Shown: positions 6,049 through 13,297, counted from the stretch's first letter. The stretch: DNA of 14,708 nucleotides from DATARH01 sp050246595 (GCA_050246595.1 JBFWVT010000104.1:1-14708), one strand, 5' to 3'. The notes: generated by a model not told the origin, from the letters alone. Made by a program: numbers and translations.

Positions 6049-7302
6049 TCAGGCAGGAGACCGCGCGGTCTCCGGGCTGCGGACGTGCTCGGGCCGGAAG
6101 CCCATCCCGATCAGACGTGCCGGGATGCGCGCGAGCATCGGGACCCGGTTGAACAGGCGCACCGGCCATGGGGCCGTCAGCGGGGTGTCGGCTTTGAGAA
6201 CCGGGTCGATGACGCGCTGCTGGATCGCGACCTGCATCGCCTGCGTGAGACGCGTCGGCAATATCCGGCGCCGCTGCACCGCAGCGAGATGCGCATCAGT
6301 CAGCGTGCCGTCGCGCAGCGGCACGGCGAAGATATTGGCGGCGGCGACGGCGTCCTGGATCGCGAGGTTGATGCCGACCCCGCCGATCGGCGACATTGCG
6401 TGCGCGCTGTCGCCGATGCACAACAGACCCGGCCGCCACCAGCGCTCCAGCCGATCGACCGCGACGGTCAGCAGCTTGACATCATCCCAGTCGCGCAGCT
6501 CGTGCAGCCGGTCGCGCAGAAACGGGGCGATCGCGGCAATGTCGGCGCGGAACGCATCGAGACCGCGCGCCCGCACCGCTTCGAACCCGTCCTTGCGGAT
6601 CACAAACGCGCATTGCCAGTACTCGCCGCGGTCGAGCGTCACCAGCATGCGGCCGCTGTTGATCCGCCCGGCGGTCTCCGGCGGATCGTTGGGGCGTTTC
6701 GAGAGCCGCATCCACAGCACGTCGATCGGCGCGCCCAGGTTGATAATGTTGAGACCGGCGCGCTCGCGCACGACCGAGTGCCGTCCGTCGGCCCCGATCA
6801 CCAGATCGGCCCGCACCTCGAAGGCGCCTTCGGGGAACGCGCCCTGCTGCATCCGACCGCGCAGACCGGCGATGCGTCCGCCCTCCTCGATGAGGCCGGT
6901 CGCCTCGGCCTGCATCACTAGGCGAAATCCGGGATAGCGGCCCCCCTGATCGGCGAGAAAATCTAGAAAATCCCATTGCGGCATCATCGCGATAAAACGG
7001 CAGCCTGTCGGCAGATGACGGAAATCGGCGAGCGTGATCTCGGTATCGCCGATGATGCCGTGCAGCTCCCGAACCTTCTGATGCGGCAGCGCGAGAAACG
7101 CATCGAGCAGGCCAAGCTCGTGCATGACCTGCAAGGTCGAGGGGTGGATCGTGTCGCCGCGGAAATCGCGCAGAAAATCGCGGTGCTTCTCGAAAACCAC
7201 GACCTCGACCCCGGCGCGGGCCAGCAGAAAGCCCAGCATCATCCCGGCCGGACCGCCGCCGGCGATCGCGCAGGTGGTTCGGGGCGGCGGGGAAGCGGTC
7301 AT
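6049..7302 (-). CDS. FAD-dependent monooxygenase (PHBH/UbiH-like, class A)
   Basis: A 417-residue flavoprotein. The FAD-binding GGGPAG is at residues 15-20, followed by VVVFEKH at the end of the beta-alpha-beta unit; the DG motif DLVIGADGRHSVVR is at 166-179; and the second FAD motif GLLCIGDSAHAMSPIGGVGINLAIQDA is at 292-318. These three in order define class A flavoprotein monooxygenases of the p-hydroxybenzoate hydroxylase fold, which hydroxylate aromatic or polyketide-like substrates with NAD(P)H and O2. The open frame runs to 7386, but ATG 7302 has a near-perfect AAGGAGG eight bases upstream and is followed directly by the family N terminus. Substrate unknown; no ring-cleavage or aromatic pathway genes are beside it. 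A perfect 18-bp palindrome lies in its last codons. Confidence 0.9.
   Translation of the reverse strand: MTASPPPRTTCAIAGGGPAGMMLGFLLARAGVEVVVFEKHRDFLRDFRGDTIHPSTLQVMHELGLLDAFLALPHQKVRELHGIIGDTEITLADFRHLPTGCRFIAMMPQWDFLDFLADQGGRYPGFRLVMQAEATGLIEEGGRIAGLRGRMQQGAFPEGAFEVRADLVIGADGRHSVVRERAGLNIINLGAPIDVLWMRLSKRPNDPPETAGRINSGRMLVTLDRGEYWQCAFVIRKDGFEAVRARGLDAFRADIAAIAPFLRDRLHELRDWDDVKLLTVAVDRLERWWRPGLLCIGDSAHAMSPIGGVGINLAIQDAVAAANIFAVPLRDGTLTDAHLAAVQRRRILPTRLTQAMQVAIQQRVIDPVLKADTPLTAPWPVRLFNRVPMLARIPARLIGMGFRPEHVRSPETARSPA
6056..6073. repeat. Perfect 18-bp palindrome in the 3' end of the monooxygenase gene
   Basis: GGAGACCGCGCGGTCTCC reads the same on both strands with no spacer. It lies in the last codons of the monooxygenase gene, ten bases beyond the terminator hairpin. 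It may form part of the transcription end structure or be chance in GC-rich sequence. Confidence 0.6.
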
Positions 7303-7373
7303 CGATGCTGCCTCCTTACCTGCCGCGCCTTGAGAAGCCGATTGCGAGTGATTGTGCGGCAACGGCCATGAAT

Positions 7374-7399
7374 GGCGGATGAACAAAGCATCATCCGCC
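7374..7399. repeat. REP-like palindrome, copy A
   Basis: GGCGGATGA (7374-7382) pairs perfectly with TCATCCGCC (7391-7399) around an 8-base loop. It lies between aqpZ and the monooxygenase gene, next to a second hairpin, in an arrangement like the paired REP/BIME palindromes scattered through many proteobacterial genomes. Confidence 0.6.
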
Positions 7400-7413
7400 G
7401 CCCCATGCCGTAA

Positions 7414-7446
7414 CAGGGCGGGTTGCGCTTTGGCTTACCCGCCCTG
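7414..7446. repeat. REP-like palindrome, copy B, possible aqpZ terminator
   Basis: CAGGGCGGGT (7414-7423) pairs perfectly with ACCCGCCCTG (7437-7446), a 10-bp stem with a 13-base loop, beginning 23 bases past the aqpZ stop. The GGGCGGGTT...TACCCGCCC form is a very common intergenic palindrome in proteobacteria (recalled, not searched). With copy A it may end the aqpZ transcript. Confidence 0.6.
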
Positions 7447-7469
7447 CCCGATCGCCCGCTGCCGTCCGG

Positions 7470-8210
7470 TCAGGCGACGCGGCGCTCCTCGACGACGGTC
7501 GTATCGATGATCGCCTCGTGCTCGTACATCCAGCGGGTCAAAAGCCCGGCGACCACCGCGCCGACGATCGGGACCAGCCAGAACATCCAGAGCTGCGAGA
7601 TGTATTCGCCGCCGGCGAAGATCGCCGGTCCGGTGCTGCGGGCCGGGTTCACCGACGTGTTCGTAACCGGGATCGTCACGAGGTGGATCAGGGTCAGAGC
7701 CAGTCCGATCGGGATCCCGGCGAAACCGGACGCGGCGCCTTTCGAGGTCGTGCCGATAATAATGAACAGGAAGAAGAACGTCGCCAGAAACTCGGTCAAT
7801 ATACAGGCGGCGAGCGTGTACTTGCCCGGGCTCAGTTCGCCGTAGCCGTTGGAAGCGAAACCGCCCGGCACCCAGCCCGCCATGCCCGATGCGATCGTCC
7901 ACAGCGCCCACGCGGCCAGAATGGCGCCGATCACCTGCGCGATGATATAGGGCAGGACGTGCCTGTTCGCGCAGCGTCCGGCGGCCCAAAGACCAAGCGT
8001 CACAGCCGGGTTGAAATGGCCGCCCGAGATGTGGCCGACGGCATACGCCATCGTCAGCACGGTCAGACCGAAGGCGGCGGAGACCCCGAGAAGACCGATC
8101 CCAACATTCGGGAACGTCGCTGCGAGGACCGCCGCCCCGCACCCTCCGAACACTAGCCAGAACGTCCCGAAGAATTCGGCAACAAAGCGCCGTGACATAT
8201 CGCTCTGCAT
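7470..8210 (-). CDS. aqpZ: Aquaporin Z, water channel
   Basis: A 246-residue inner-membrane channel closely similar throughout to E. coli AqpZ as I recall it. Both NPA boxes are intact: HFNPAVT (Asn67-Ala69) and SVNPARS (Asn188-Ala190). The selectivity-filter residues of a water-specific channel are present: Phe47, His176 in TLIHL, and Arg191. Six membrane spans fit the hydrophobic pattern. The C terminus is longer than in E. coli, ending in a charged tail (YEHEAIIDTTVVEERRVA). I chose ATG 8210 because AGGAG lies eight bases before it; a GTG at 8216 is too close to that site, and the ATG at 8198 would leave it 20 bases away. It lies between the ggt-like gene and the monooxygenase gene on the same strand, with hairpins on both sides. 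Confidence 0.93.
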   Translation of the reverse strand: MQSDMSRRFVAEFFGTFWLVFGGCGAAVLAATFPNVGIGLLGVSAAFGLTVLTMAYAVGHISGGHFNPAVTLGLWAAGRCANRHVLPYIIAQVIGAILAAWALWTIASGMAGWVPGGFASNGYGELSPGKYTLAACILTEFLATFFFLFIIIGTTSKGAASGFAGIPIGLALTLIHLVTIPVTNTSVNPARSTGPAIFAGGEYISQLWMFWLVPIVGAVVAGLLTRWMYEHEAIIDTTVVEERRVA

Positions 8211-8518
8211 GACCACAGCTCCTGTGATTTTGCGTGCTTATTTCATCGACCGTACCCGATAGGACCTCTTCGCTGTTGCACTCCGATAAAACCGAAACGT
8301 TCGTCTATCGCCTGACCCCTTGACGGCCGCAATCGGGCGGATCAGCCAAGCACGATCCGCCGCATTTTATCAACCCTGGGTGTCGATTGCCGAGCGCGAC
8401 TCCGGCTTGCGCCGGGTTCATCCCTCCCATGCCCGACCTCCCGCCGGGGCGGACGAGACCCAAGCGGCCCGGAAATCGGACAGTTCCCCTCTCCCGCAAT
8501 GCGCGAGAAGGTCTGGAC
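8211..8518. other. Intergenic region upstream of aqpZ
   Basis: This 308-bp gap between the end of the ggt-like gene and aqpZ shows no credible coding sequence in any frame. It holds the aqpZ ribosome site, a GGCGGATC palindrome (8336-8361) and, just past the ggt-like stop, an imperfect stem around CTCTCCCGC and GCGCGAGAAG (about 8490-8510). No clear sigma-70 promoter stands out for aqpZ. Confidence 0.5.
8336..8361. repeat. REP-like palindrome, copy C
   Basis: GGCGGATC (8336-8343) pairs perfectly with GATCCGCC (8354-8361) around a 10-base loop. The arms share the GGCGGAT core of copy A at 7374, on the other side of aqpZ. It may also end the ggt-like transcript. Confidence 0.55.
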
Positions 8519-10225
8519 TCACCACCCCAGCGCGTAGGCGGCCCGCCGCGGATCGGCCCCGGCTTCCTTGACGCCGCGCTTTGTGTCGGAGCGAATCGCG
8601 CAGACCGCGCCGGCCAGCCAGATCCAGTCGGGCCAGCGCTCGACCTGATGACCGCGCCGCGCGAGATCGTCGGTGATCGCCGGCGGTATCCGGCCCTCGA
8701 TGTTGAGCCGCCCCGGATAATAATCGTAGGGCGAGAACGAGGAGGGAAAGCTGTAGCTCGCAAAACGCGGGTTCTCGATCGCGCCCTGCACCGACTGGCC
8801 GTGGACAAAGATATTGAGCAGCACTTGCAGCATCGCCTGCGTCTGCACGTCGCCGCCCGGCGTGCCGAATGGCAGGAACTCGGTGCCGCCCCTGATCGCC
8901 AGCGCCGGGTTCGGGGTCAGACGCGGCCGTTTGCCGGGTGCCACCCCCGCCGGGTGCTTCGGATCGGGGCGCGACTGCGAGCCGCGCGAGGACGGGATCA
9001 GCCCGGTGCCCGGCACCATCGGCGACCCGTAGGACCCGTCGCTCGGCGTCGCCGAGAACAGATTGCCCCAGCGGTCGGCGGCGCAGACATACGAGGTATC
9101 CGGCTCCGGGTTCGGGTTTGGCGGGCTGGCGCGCAGCCGTTGATCCATCGCGCCGAGTTCGCCCGGCGGCGGCATCTCGGGCCACGCCTTGTCCGGCCGG
9201 ATCAGCTTGCGCCGTTCGGCGGCGTATTCCGACGAGATCAAGGTCGGCAGCGGCACGTTCCCGAAAGCCGGGTCGGTGTAATAGGCCTCGCGATCGGCAA
9301 AGGCGAGCTTGAGCGCCTCGGTCAGCGTGTGGATGTAATCGGCGCTGTTGTGGCCGAGCGCCTTGAGATCGGTACCTTCGAGCAATGCCATCGTCTGCAA
9401 CAGTGTCGGCCCCTGGCACCAGGCGCCGCAGGTGAAGACTTCGAGATCGCCAAAGCGGCGCCGCTCGGGCGGGGTGACCGGCGAGCGGTAATCCGCCATG
9501 TCCTCGGCCGAGAGCAGCCCGCCCTGGTCCTGGATGAACCCGACGATCTTCCGGGCGATGTCACCCCGGTAAAATGCGTCGCGCGCCGCGTCGAGACCGG
9601 CCTCGCGCCCGCGTCCCGACGCCGCCTTCTCCTCGTCGGCCATGTATTGCAGCGAGGCGGCGAGATCGGTCTGGCGAAACACCTCTCCGACAAGCGGCGG
9701 GCTTCCGTTCGGCAGCATCACCGCCGCACTCGACGGCCATTGCCGCAGCCGCTCCTGCTGCTTCTCGATGCTGGCGGCCATCAGCGGGTACATCGGGAAC
9801 CCGTCGCGCGCGAGCCGGATCGAGGCGGCGGCGACCTCGCCGAAACTCATCGTGCCGTAGCGCTTCAGCGCGGTGATCCACGCATCGGGCGCCGCCGGCA
9901 CGACGATCCGCAGCGCGCCGAGCGGGATTTTCCCGCCATGCTCGCGCATAAAGAACTCGGGGTCGAGCGCCTTCGGCCAGGTGCCCAGTCCCGCGATCGT
10001 CACGATTTCGCGCTTCTCGGCATGGTAGATCATGATCGGCGCGACCCCGGCGAAATCGACGAGGTCGATCTGCAAGATGCCGAGCGCGATCCCGGCCGCG
10101 ACGCCAGCGTCGATCGCATTGCCGCCGGCCTGCAATATTTCGAACCCGGCGGTAGTGGCAAGATAATGTCCAGCGGCAATCGCGTGCTGGGTGACGGCGA
10201 TGGTCGGGCGGTGGGCGTCGCTCAT
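8519..10225 (-). CDS. ggt: Gamma-glutamyltransferase family protein, no signal peptide
   Basis: A 568-residue member of the Ntn-hydrolase gamma-glutamyltransferase family, made as a precursor that cuts itself to expose a catalytic threonine. The large-subunit region begins with AGFEILQAGGNAIDAGVAAGIALG (residues 26-49). The cleavage/nucleophile site is EPDTSYV with Thr377 predicted as nucleophile, followed by GNLFSATPSDG (387-397); GKRPRLTPNPAL (431-442) and FGTPGGDVQTQ (453-463) correspond to the family's KRPxSSMSP and SPGGS segments, the latter with altered residues after PGG. The N terminus (MSDAHRPTIAV) has no secretion signal, unlike periplasmic E. coli Ggt, so it probably acts in the cytoplasm on a glutamyl or acyl-amide substrate other than extracellular glutathione. 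ATG 10225 has GGGAG nine bases upstream. True glutathione activity is not established. Confidence 0.85.
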   Translation of the reverse strand: MSDAHRPTIAVTQHAIAAGHYLATTAGFEILQAGGNAIDAGVAAGIALGILQIDLVDFAGVAPIMIYHAEKREIVTIAGLGTWPKALDPEFFMREHGGKIPLGALRIVVPAAPDAWITALKRYGTMSFGEVAAASIRLARDGFPMYPLMAASIEKQQERLRQWPSSAAVMLPNGSPPLVGEVFRQTDLAASLQYMADEEKAASGRGREAGLDAARDAFYRGDIARKIVGFIQDQGGLLSAEDMADYRSPVTPPERRRFGDLEVFTCGAWCQGPTLLQTMALLEGTDLKALGHNSADYIHTLTEALKLAFADREAYYTDPAFGNVPLPTLISSEYAAERRKLIRPDKAWPEMPPPGELGAMDQRLRASPPNPNPEPDTSYVCAADRWGNLFSATPSDGSYGSPMVPGTGLIPSSRGSQSRPDPKHPAGVAPGKRPRLTPNPALAIRGGTEFLPFGTPGGDVQTQAMLQVLLNIFVHGQSVQGAIENPRFASYSFPSSFSPYDYYPGRLNIEGRIPPAITDDLARRGHQVERWPDWIWLAGAVCAIRSDTKRGVKEAGADPRRAAYALGW

Positions 10226-10293
10226 GCGGATGCTCCCGAGACGGTTTGTCGCGCCGAGCTTAACGCCACAAAGCCGTAACAGCGAAGCGGTAT

Positions 10294-10301
10294 CATTACC
10301 C
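10294..10301. repeat. Target-site duplication of the MITE, left copy
   Basis: CATTACCC lies immediately outside the left terminal inverted repeat and is repeated exactly at 10488-10495 outside the right one. A tandem ATTACCC on the right makes the exact boundary slightly ambiguous. Confidence 0.65.
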
Positions 10302-10487
10302 GGTAGTGTCTCAGTTTGAATTGCAACCTTGTCATTCCGGGGCGCGGGCGTAGCCCGCGAGCCTGGAATCCATCAACACAGGCCCCTGAAGTCCTTGGAG
10401 AGGTTGATGTTCATGGATTCCGGGTTCCGCCCTGCGGACGGCCCCGGAATGACAGTGCCGCTGTTGCATTCAAACCGAGACATTACC
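10302..10487. mobile_element. MITE-like non-autonomous element, 186 bp
   Basis: The ends are inverted copies: GGTAGTGTCTCAGTTTGAAT plus TGCAAC on the left (10302-10327) and the complement of GGTAATGTCTCGGTTTGAAT plus GCAAC on the right (10463-10487), 23 of 26 positions matching with one indel. Inside, further nested inverted repeats continue: TGTCATTCCGGGG (10330-10342) against CCCCGGAATGACA (10442-10454), and GGAATCCAT (10365-10373) against ATGGATTCC (10413-10421). Each half also folds alone, for example CGCGGGC-GTA-GCCCGCG (10343-10359). There is no transposase gene. The element is flanked by CATTACCC on both sides. An 8-bp duplication is usual for IS1595, IS66 and some other families. Confidence 0.75.
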
Positions 10488-10495
10488 CATTACCC
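10488..10495. repeat. Target-site duplication of the MITE, right copy
   Basis: CATTACCC immediately outside the right terminal inverted repeat, identical to 10294-10301. Confidence 0.65.
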
Positions 10496-10510
10496 GCTCC
10501 ATTCCAAGCC

Positions 10511-10536
10511 GTCGTCCCGGTCTCCGCCGGGACGAC
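10511..10536. repeat. Perfect 10-bp-stem hairpin upstream of phoD
   Basis: GTCGTCCCGG (10511-10520) pairs perfectly with CCGGGACGAC (10527-10536) around TCTCCG. It lies outside the MITE, 22 bases before the phoD start, so it may fall in the 5' leader. The CGTCCCGG...CCGGGACG form resembles dispersed palindromes of Alphaproteobacteria. Confidence 0.6.
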
Positions 10537-10558
10537 ACCCGAGTGAAACGCGGTTCCG

Positions 10559-12130
10559 ATGACCCTCCGTCGCACGTTATCCCGCCGCGCGCTGCTGACC
10601 GGTTTGGCCGCCGCTTTTGTCGCGAGCCGCACCCGGCCGCCATGGGCGCATCCCAGCCACGACCCGTTCGCGCTCGGCGTCGCCTCGGGTCATCCGGGTC
10701 CGGACGGGGCGGTGCTGTGGACCCGGCTTGCGCCCGAACCGCTCTCCCCCGATCCGGAGCGTCCCGGCGGCATGCCGCCCGACATCGTGCCGGTCGATTG
10801 GGAGGTCGCCGCCGATCCGCGGATGCAGCAGATCGTGCGGCACGGCACCGAGCCGGCCGATCCTGACTTCGCGCATTCGGTGCATGTCGAATGCAACGGC
10901 CTCGAACCGGGGCGGGAGTATTGGTACCGCTTCATGGCCGGCGGCGAGGCCAGCCCGATCGGAATGCTGCGCACCGCCCCGGCACCCGGCGCGCCGCTCT
11001 CCCGGCTGCGCTTCGGGTTTGCTTCCTGCGCCAATTACGAACTCGGGTATTTCTCGGCCTACCGCCATCTGGCGGCCGAGAACCCCGACCTCGTGCTGTT
11101 CCTCGGCGATTACATCTACGAATATGCCAGGCATCCGCCGAAAGTGCGCGACCACAGCGACGGGGCCGAGGCGGCCGATCTGCGCACCTACCGCAACCGG
11201 CACGCGCAGTACAAGACCGATCCCGACCTGCGGGCGCTGCACGGCTCCGTCGCGTGTCTCGCGACCTGGGACGATCACGAGGTGCAGAACGACTACGCCG
11301 ACGACCGCGCCCAGACCTTCGATGATCCGTTGGCCTTTCTGACGCGCCGCGCCGCGGCCTACCAGGCGTTCTGGGAGCACATGCCGCTGCCGCTGTGGGC
11401 AAGACCGCGCGGGCCGGGCATGACGATTTTCGGCCGCCATGATTTCGGCGGTCTCGCGACATTTCTGGTGCTCGACGGGCGGCAGTACCGCTCGCCTTTG
11501 GCCTGCGACGGGCCGCCCCGCGGCGGCGCCAGACCTCTGCTCGATGCCGAATGCGCGGAGCGTCTCGACCCGCGCCGCTCGTTTCTCGGCAAGGCGCAGG
11601 AGGCTTGGCTCTACCGCGAGTTCCGCACTGCCCCGGCGCGCTGGACCATCCTGGCGCAGCCGCAGCTGATGGCGGAGTTCAAGGAGCGGCTTCCGGGCGG
11701 CGAGATCTCGTACTGGTCGGATGACTGGAACGGCTATCCGGCGGCGCGCCGGCGACTGCTCGACCAGATCGCCGAGACCCGTTTGGCCAACCCGGTCGTC
11801 CTCGGCGGCGATATCCATTCGTTCTGGGCGAACGAGCTGAAGCCCGATTTCGACGATCCGCAGGCGGCAATTGTCGCCACCGAGTTCATCACCTCGTCGG
11901 TGACATCGAAGGGGCCGTCGCACGAGCAGTTTGCCGCCTGGGCCGCCGACAATCCGCATGTCCGGTTTTTCGACAGCCGCAAACGCGGCTACGCCAGCGC
12001 CGAGCTGAGCCCCGAGCGGCTGGAGGTGGCGTTCCGCGCCGTTGACGACGTGCGCGACCCGGCGAGCGGCGTCTCGACCTTGCGACGCTTTGTTGTCGAA
12101 AACGGGCATCCCGGACCGCAATTCGCGTGA
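10559..12130 (+). CDS. phoD: Alkaline phosphatase D / PhoD-type phosphodiesterase, Tat-exported
   Basis: A 523-residue secreted phosphoesterase. The N terminus has a twin-arginine signal, TLSRRALLTGLAAAFVASRT (residues 6-25), so it is folded with its metals before export to the periplasm. The beta-rich N-terminal PhoD domain (from HDPFALGVASGHP, 34-46) is followed by the metallophosphatase domain with the metal-ligand motifs FASCANYE (154-161), FLGDYIYEY (181-189), WDDHEVQND (237-245) and GGDIHSFW (416-423). The family uses Fe3+ and Ca2+ and hydrolyses phosphodiesters and monoesters to release phosphate. An in-frame TGA at 10544 makes ATG 10559 the first possible ATG; its ribosome site is weak (GAAACGCGG). 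I see no Pho box. The small membrane protein gene follows after 55 bases on the same strand and may be cotranscribed. Confidence 0.92.
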   Translation: MTLRRTLSRRALLTGLAAAFVASRTRPPWAHPSHDPFALGVASGHPGPDGAVLWTRLAPEPLSPDPERPGGMPPDIVPVDWEVAADPRMQQIVRHGTEPADPDFAHSVHVECNGLEPGREYWYRFMAGGEASPIGMLRTAPAPGAPLSRLRFGFASCANYELGYFSAYRHLAAENPDLVLFLGDYIYEYARHPPKVRDHSDGAEAADLRTYRNRHAQYKTDPDLRALHGSVACLATWDDHEVQNDYADDRAQTFDDPLAFLTRRAAAYQAFWEHMPLPLWARPRGPGMTIFGRHDFGGLATFLVLDGRQYRSPLACDGPPRGGARPLLDAECAERLDPRRSFLGKAQEAWLYREFRTAPARWTILAQPQLMAEFKERLPGGEISYWSDDWNGYPAARRRLLDQIAETRLANPVVLGGDIHSFWANELKPDFDDPQAAIVATEFITSSVTSKGPSHEQFAAWAADNPHVRFFDSRKRGYASAELSPERLEVAFRAVDDVRDPASGVSTLRRFVVENGHPGPQFA

Positions 12131-12185
12131 ACATGGCGGCTCTCCGGTTGTTCCCGATTGGCGGATCAGCAGTGGGAGCAGACGC

Positions 12186-12458
12186 ATGGCGCGCGAACGC
12201 AGCTTCTTTCACCGGACCGGGCTTGCCGCGACAATCCTCGCGGTCGGGCTGGTATCCTTCGCGGCCGGCTCGGTGGCGCAATATCGCTTCAGCCGAATGA
12301 ATCAGGCCTATGAGGCGCTCAACGCCGCGCTGTGGCACCTGAGGGCCGCCCCGAACGGCATATTCGGAGGCCATAAGAACCAGGCCGAGCTGCTGATCGC
12401 GGATGCGATGCGCCAGATCGAAGCCGCCAAGGCCTGGGCAATATCGCAAGGCTACTGA
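12186..12458 (+). CDS. Small membrane-anchored protein of unknown function
   Basis: A 90-residue protein: a short basic start (MARERSFFHRTG), one hydrophobic helix (about residues 12-32) that is either a membrane anchor or an uncleaved signal, then a short helical domain with ALWHLRAAPNGIFGGHKNQA and IADAMRQIEAAKAWA. Helical text around a GGH(R/K)xxA centre followed by an Ile/Leu-heptad helix is typical of small exported hypothetical proteins that I have seen in proteobacteria, without an assigned function. ATG 12186 has GTGGGAG seven bases upstream, and the frame before it overlaps the end of phoD without coding character. It follows phoD by 55 bases, and its 3' end overlaps convergent panB by seven bases. 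I cannot assign a role. Confidence 0.7.
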   Translation: MARERSFFHRTGLAATILAVGLVSFAAGSVAQYRFSRMNQAYEALNAALWHLRAAPNGIFGGHKNQAELLIADAMRQIEAAKAWAISQGY

Positions 12459-13297
12459 GCCGGCGCGGATTTGCCCCGGCGCGGTGCGCGATAGATGTGC
12501 TCCTCGGCCGGAAACCGCCCGGTCCTGATCTCATCCGCATACTCGCGCGCCGCCGCCCGGATTTCGTCGCCGAGACGACGGTAGCGCTTGACAAATTTCG
12601 GCGTGAACTCGGCAAACAGACCGAGCATGTCGTCGGTGACCAGGATCTGCCCGTCGCAGGAAGGCGAGCCGCCGATGCCGATCGTCGGGATCGCGATCGC
12701 CTCGGTCAATTCGCGCGCGACGCTCTCGGCCGTTCCCTCGATAACCAGCGAAAAGGCGCCGGCATCGGCGACCGCGATCCCGTCGCGCAGGATCTTGTTG
12801 CGCTCCGCATCGGCGTGGCCGCGCGAGCGGTAGCCGCCGAGCGCGTTGACCGCCTGCGGGGTCAGCCCGACATGACCCATCACCGGAATACCGCGGCGCA
12901 CGAGGAAGGAAATCGTTTCGGCCATCTCCTCGCCGCCTTCGAGCTTGACCGCGGCGCAGCCGGTCTCGGCCAAGACGCGAGCGGCGGCGCGAAACGCCTG
13001 CTCCGGCGCTTCCTGATACGAGCCGAACGGCAGATCGACCGTGATCAGCGCGCGGGCAGTGGCGCGGACGACAGCGGAGCCGTGCGCGATCATCATGTCG
13101 AGCGTGACCGGCAAGGTGCTGTCAAACCCGTACACCGTCATCGCCAGACTGTCGCCGACCAGCAGCAGGTCGACCTCGGGATCGAGATGCCGCGCGACCG
13201 ACGCGGTATAGGCTGTCAGACAGACGATTTTCTCCCCACCCTTGCGGGCCTGGATTTGCGTGACCGAAAGACGCCTCGGCCGGGTCTGACTGCTCAT
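12452..13297 (-). CDS. panB: 3-methyl-2-oxobutanoate hydroxymethyltransferase (ketopantoate hydroxymethyltransferase)
   Basis: A 281-residue enzyme (E. coli PanB is 264) that transfers a hydroxymethyl group from 5,10-methylenetetrahydrofolate to alpha-ketoisovalerate, the first committed step of pantothenate and CoA synthesis in the cytoplasm. Matches: LLLVGDSLAMTVYGFDSTLP (residues 44-63, metal ligand Asp49), TVDLPFGSY (86-94, Asp88), KLEGGEE (118-124, Glu120), GHVGLTPQAVNALGGY (141-156), the catalytic glutamate in SLVIEG (Glu187), and the C-terminal DGQILVTDDMLGL (215-227). The open frame reaches 13474, but homology begins at ATG 13297; its ribosome site is weak (GACGAG). No panC or panD is adjacent. 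Its stop overlaps the small membrane gene tail to tail, and it is divergent from an NAD(P) dehydrogenase gene. Confidence 0.95.
   Translation of the reverse strand: MSSQTRPRRLSVTQIQARKGGEKIVCLTAYTASVARHLDPEVDLLLVGDSLAMTVYGFDSTLPVTLDMMIAHGSAVVRATARALITVDLPFGSYQEAPEQAFRAAARVLAETGCAAVKLEGGEEMAETISFLVRRGIPVMGHVGLTPQAVNALGGYRSRGHADAERNKILRDGIAVADAGAFSLVIEGTAESVARELTEAIAIPTIGIGGSPSCDGQILVTDDMLGLFAEFTPKFVKRYRRLGDEIRAAAREYADEIRTGRFPAEEHIYRAPRRGKSAPAQ

Larger units (their letters stand above)
10226..10558. other. Repeat-filled gap between the ggt-like gene and phoD
   Basis: This 333-bp divergent gap contains no credible gene; the short open frames crossing it lie within inverted repeats. It holds a MITE-like element (10302-10487), its flanking 8-bp direct repeats and a separate perfect hairpin (10511-10536). 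Promoters for both flanking genes must lie in what remains: about 70 bp before the ggt-like gene and about 60 bp before phoD. Confidence 0.6.

Noticed and set aside
8387..10279. 630-codon plus-strand ORF opposite the ggt-like gene
   Set aside because: Longer than the real gene but has only Arg/Ala/Gly-rich low-complexity text; a GC-driven shadow.
10316..10562. Two short plus-strand ORFs of about 76 codons
   Set aside because: They run through the MITE's inverted repeats and the following hairpin; no ribosome site or family resemblance.
12160..12170. GGCGGATCAGC, also found at 8336-8346
   Set aside because: Only one arm of the REP-like palindrome is present here and no hairpin forms, so it is probably chance.
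10577..12187. 536-codon minus-strand ORF opposite phoD
   Set aside because: phoD carries all its metal-binding motifs and a Tat signal; the antisense frame shows no family features.
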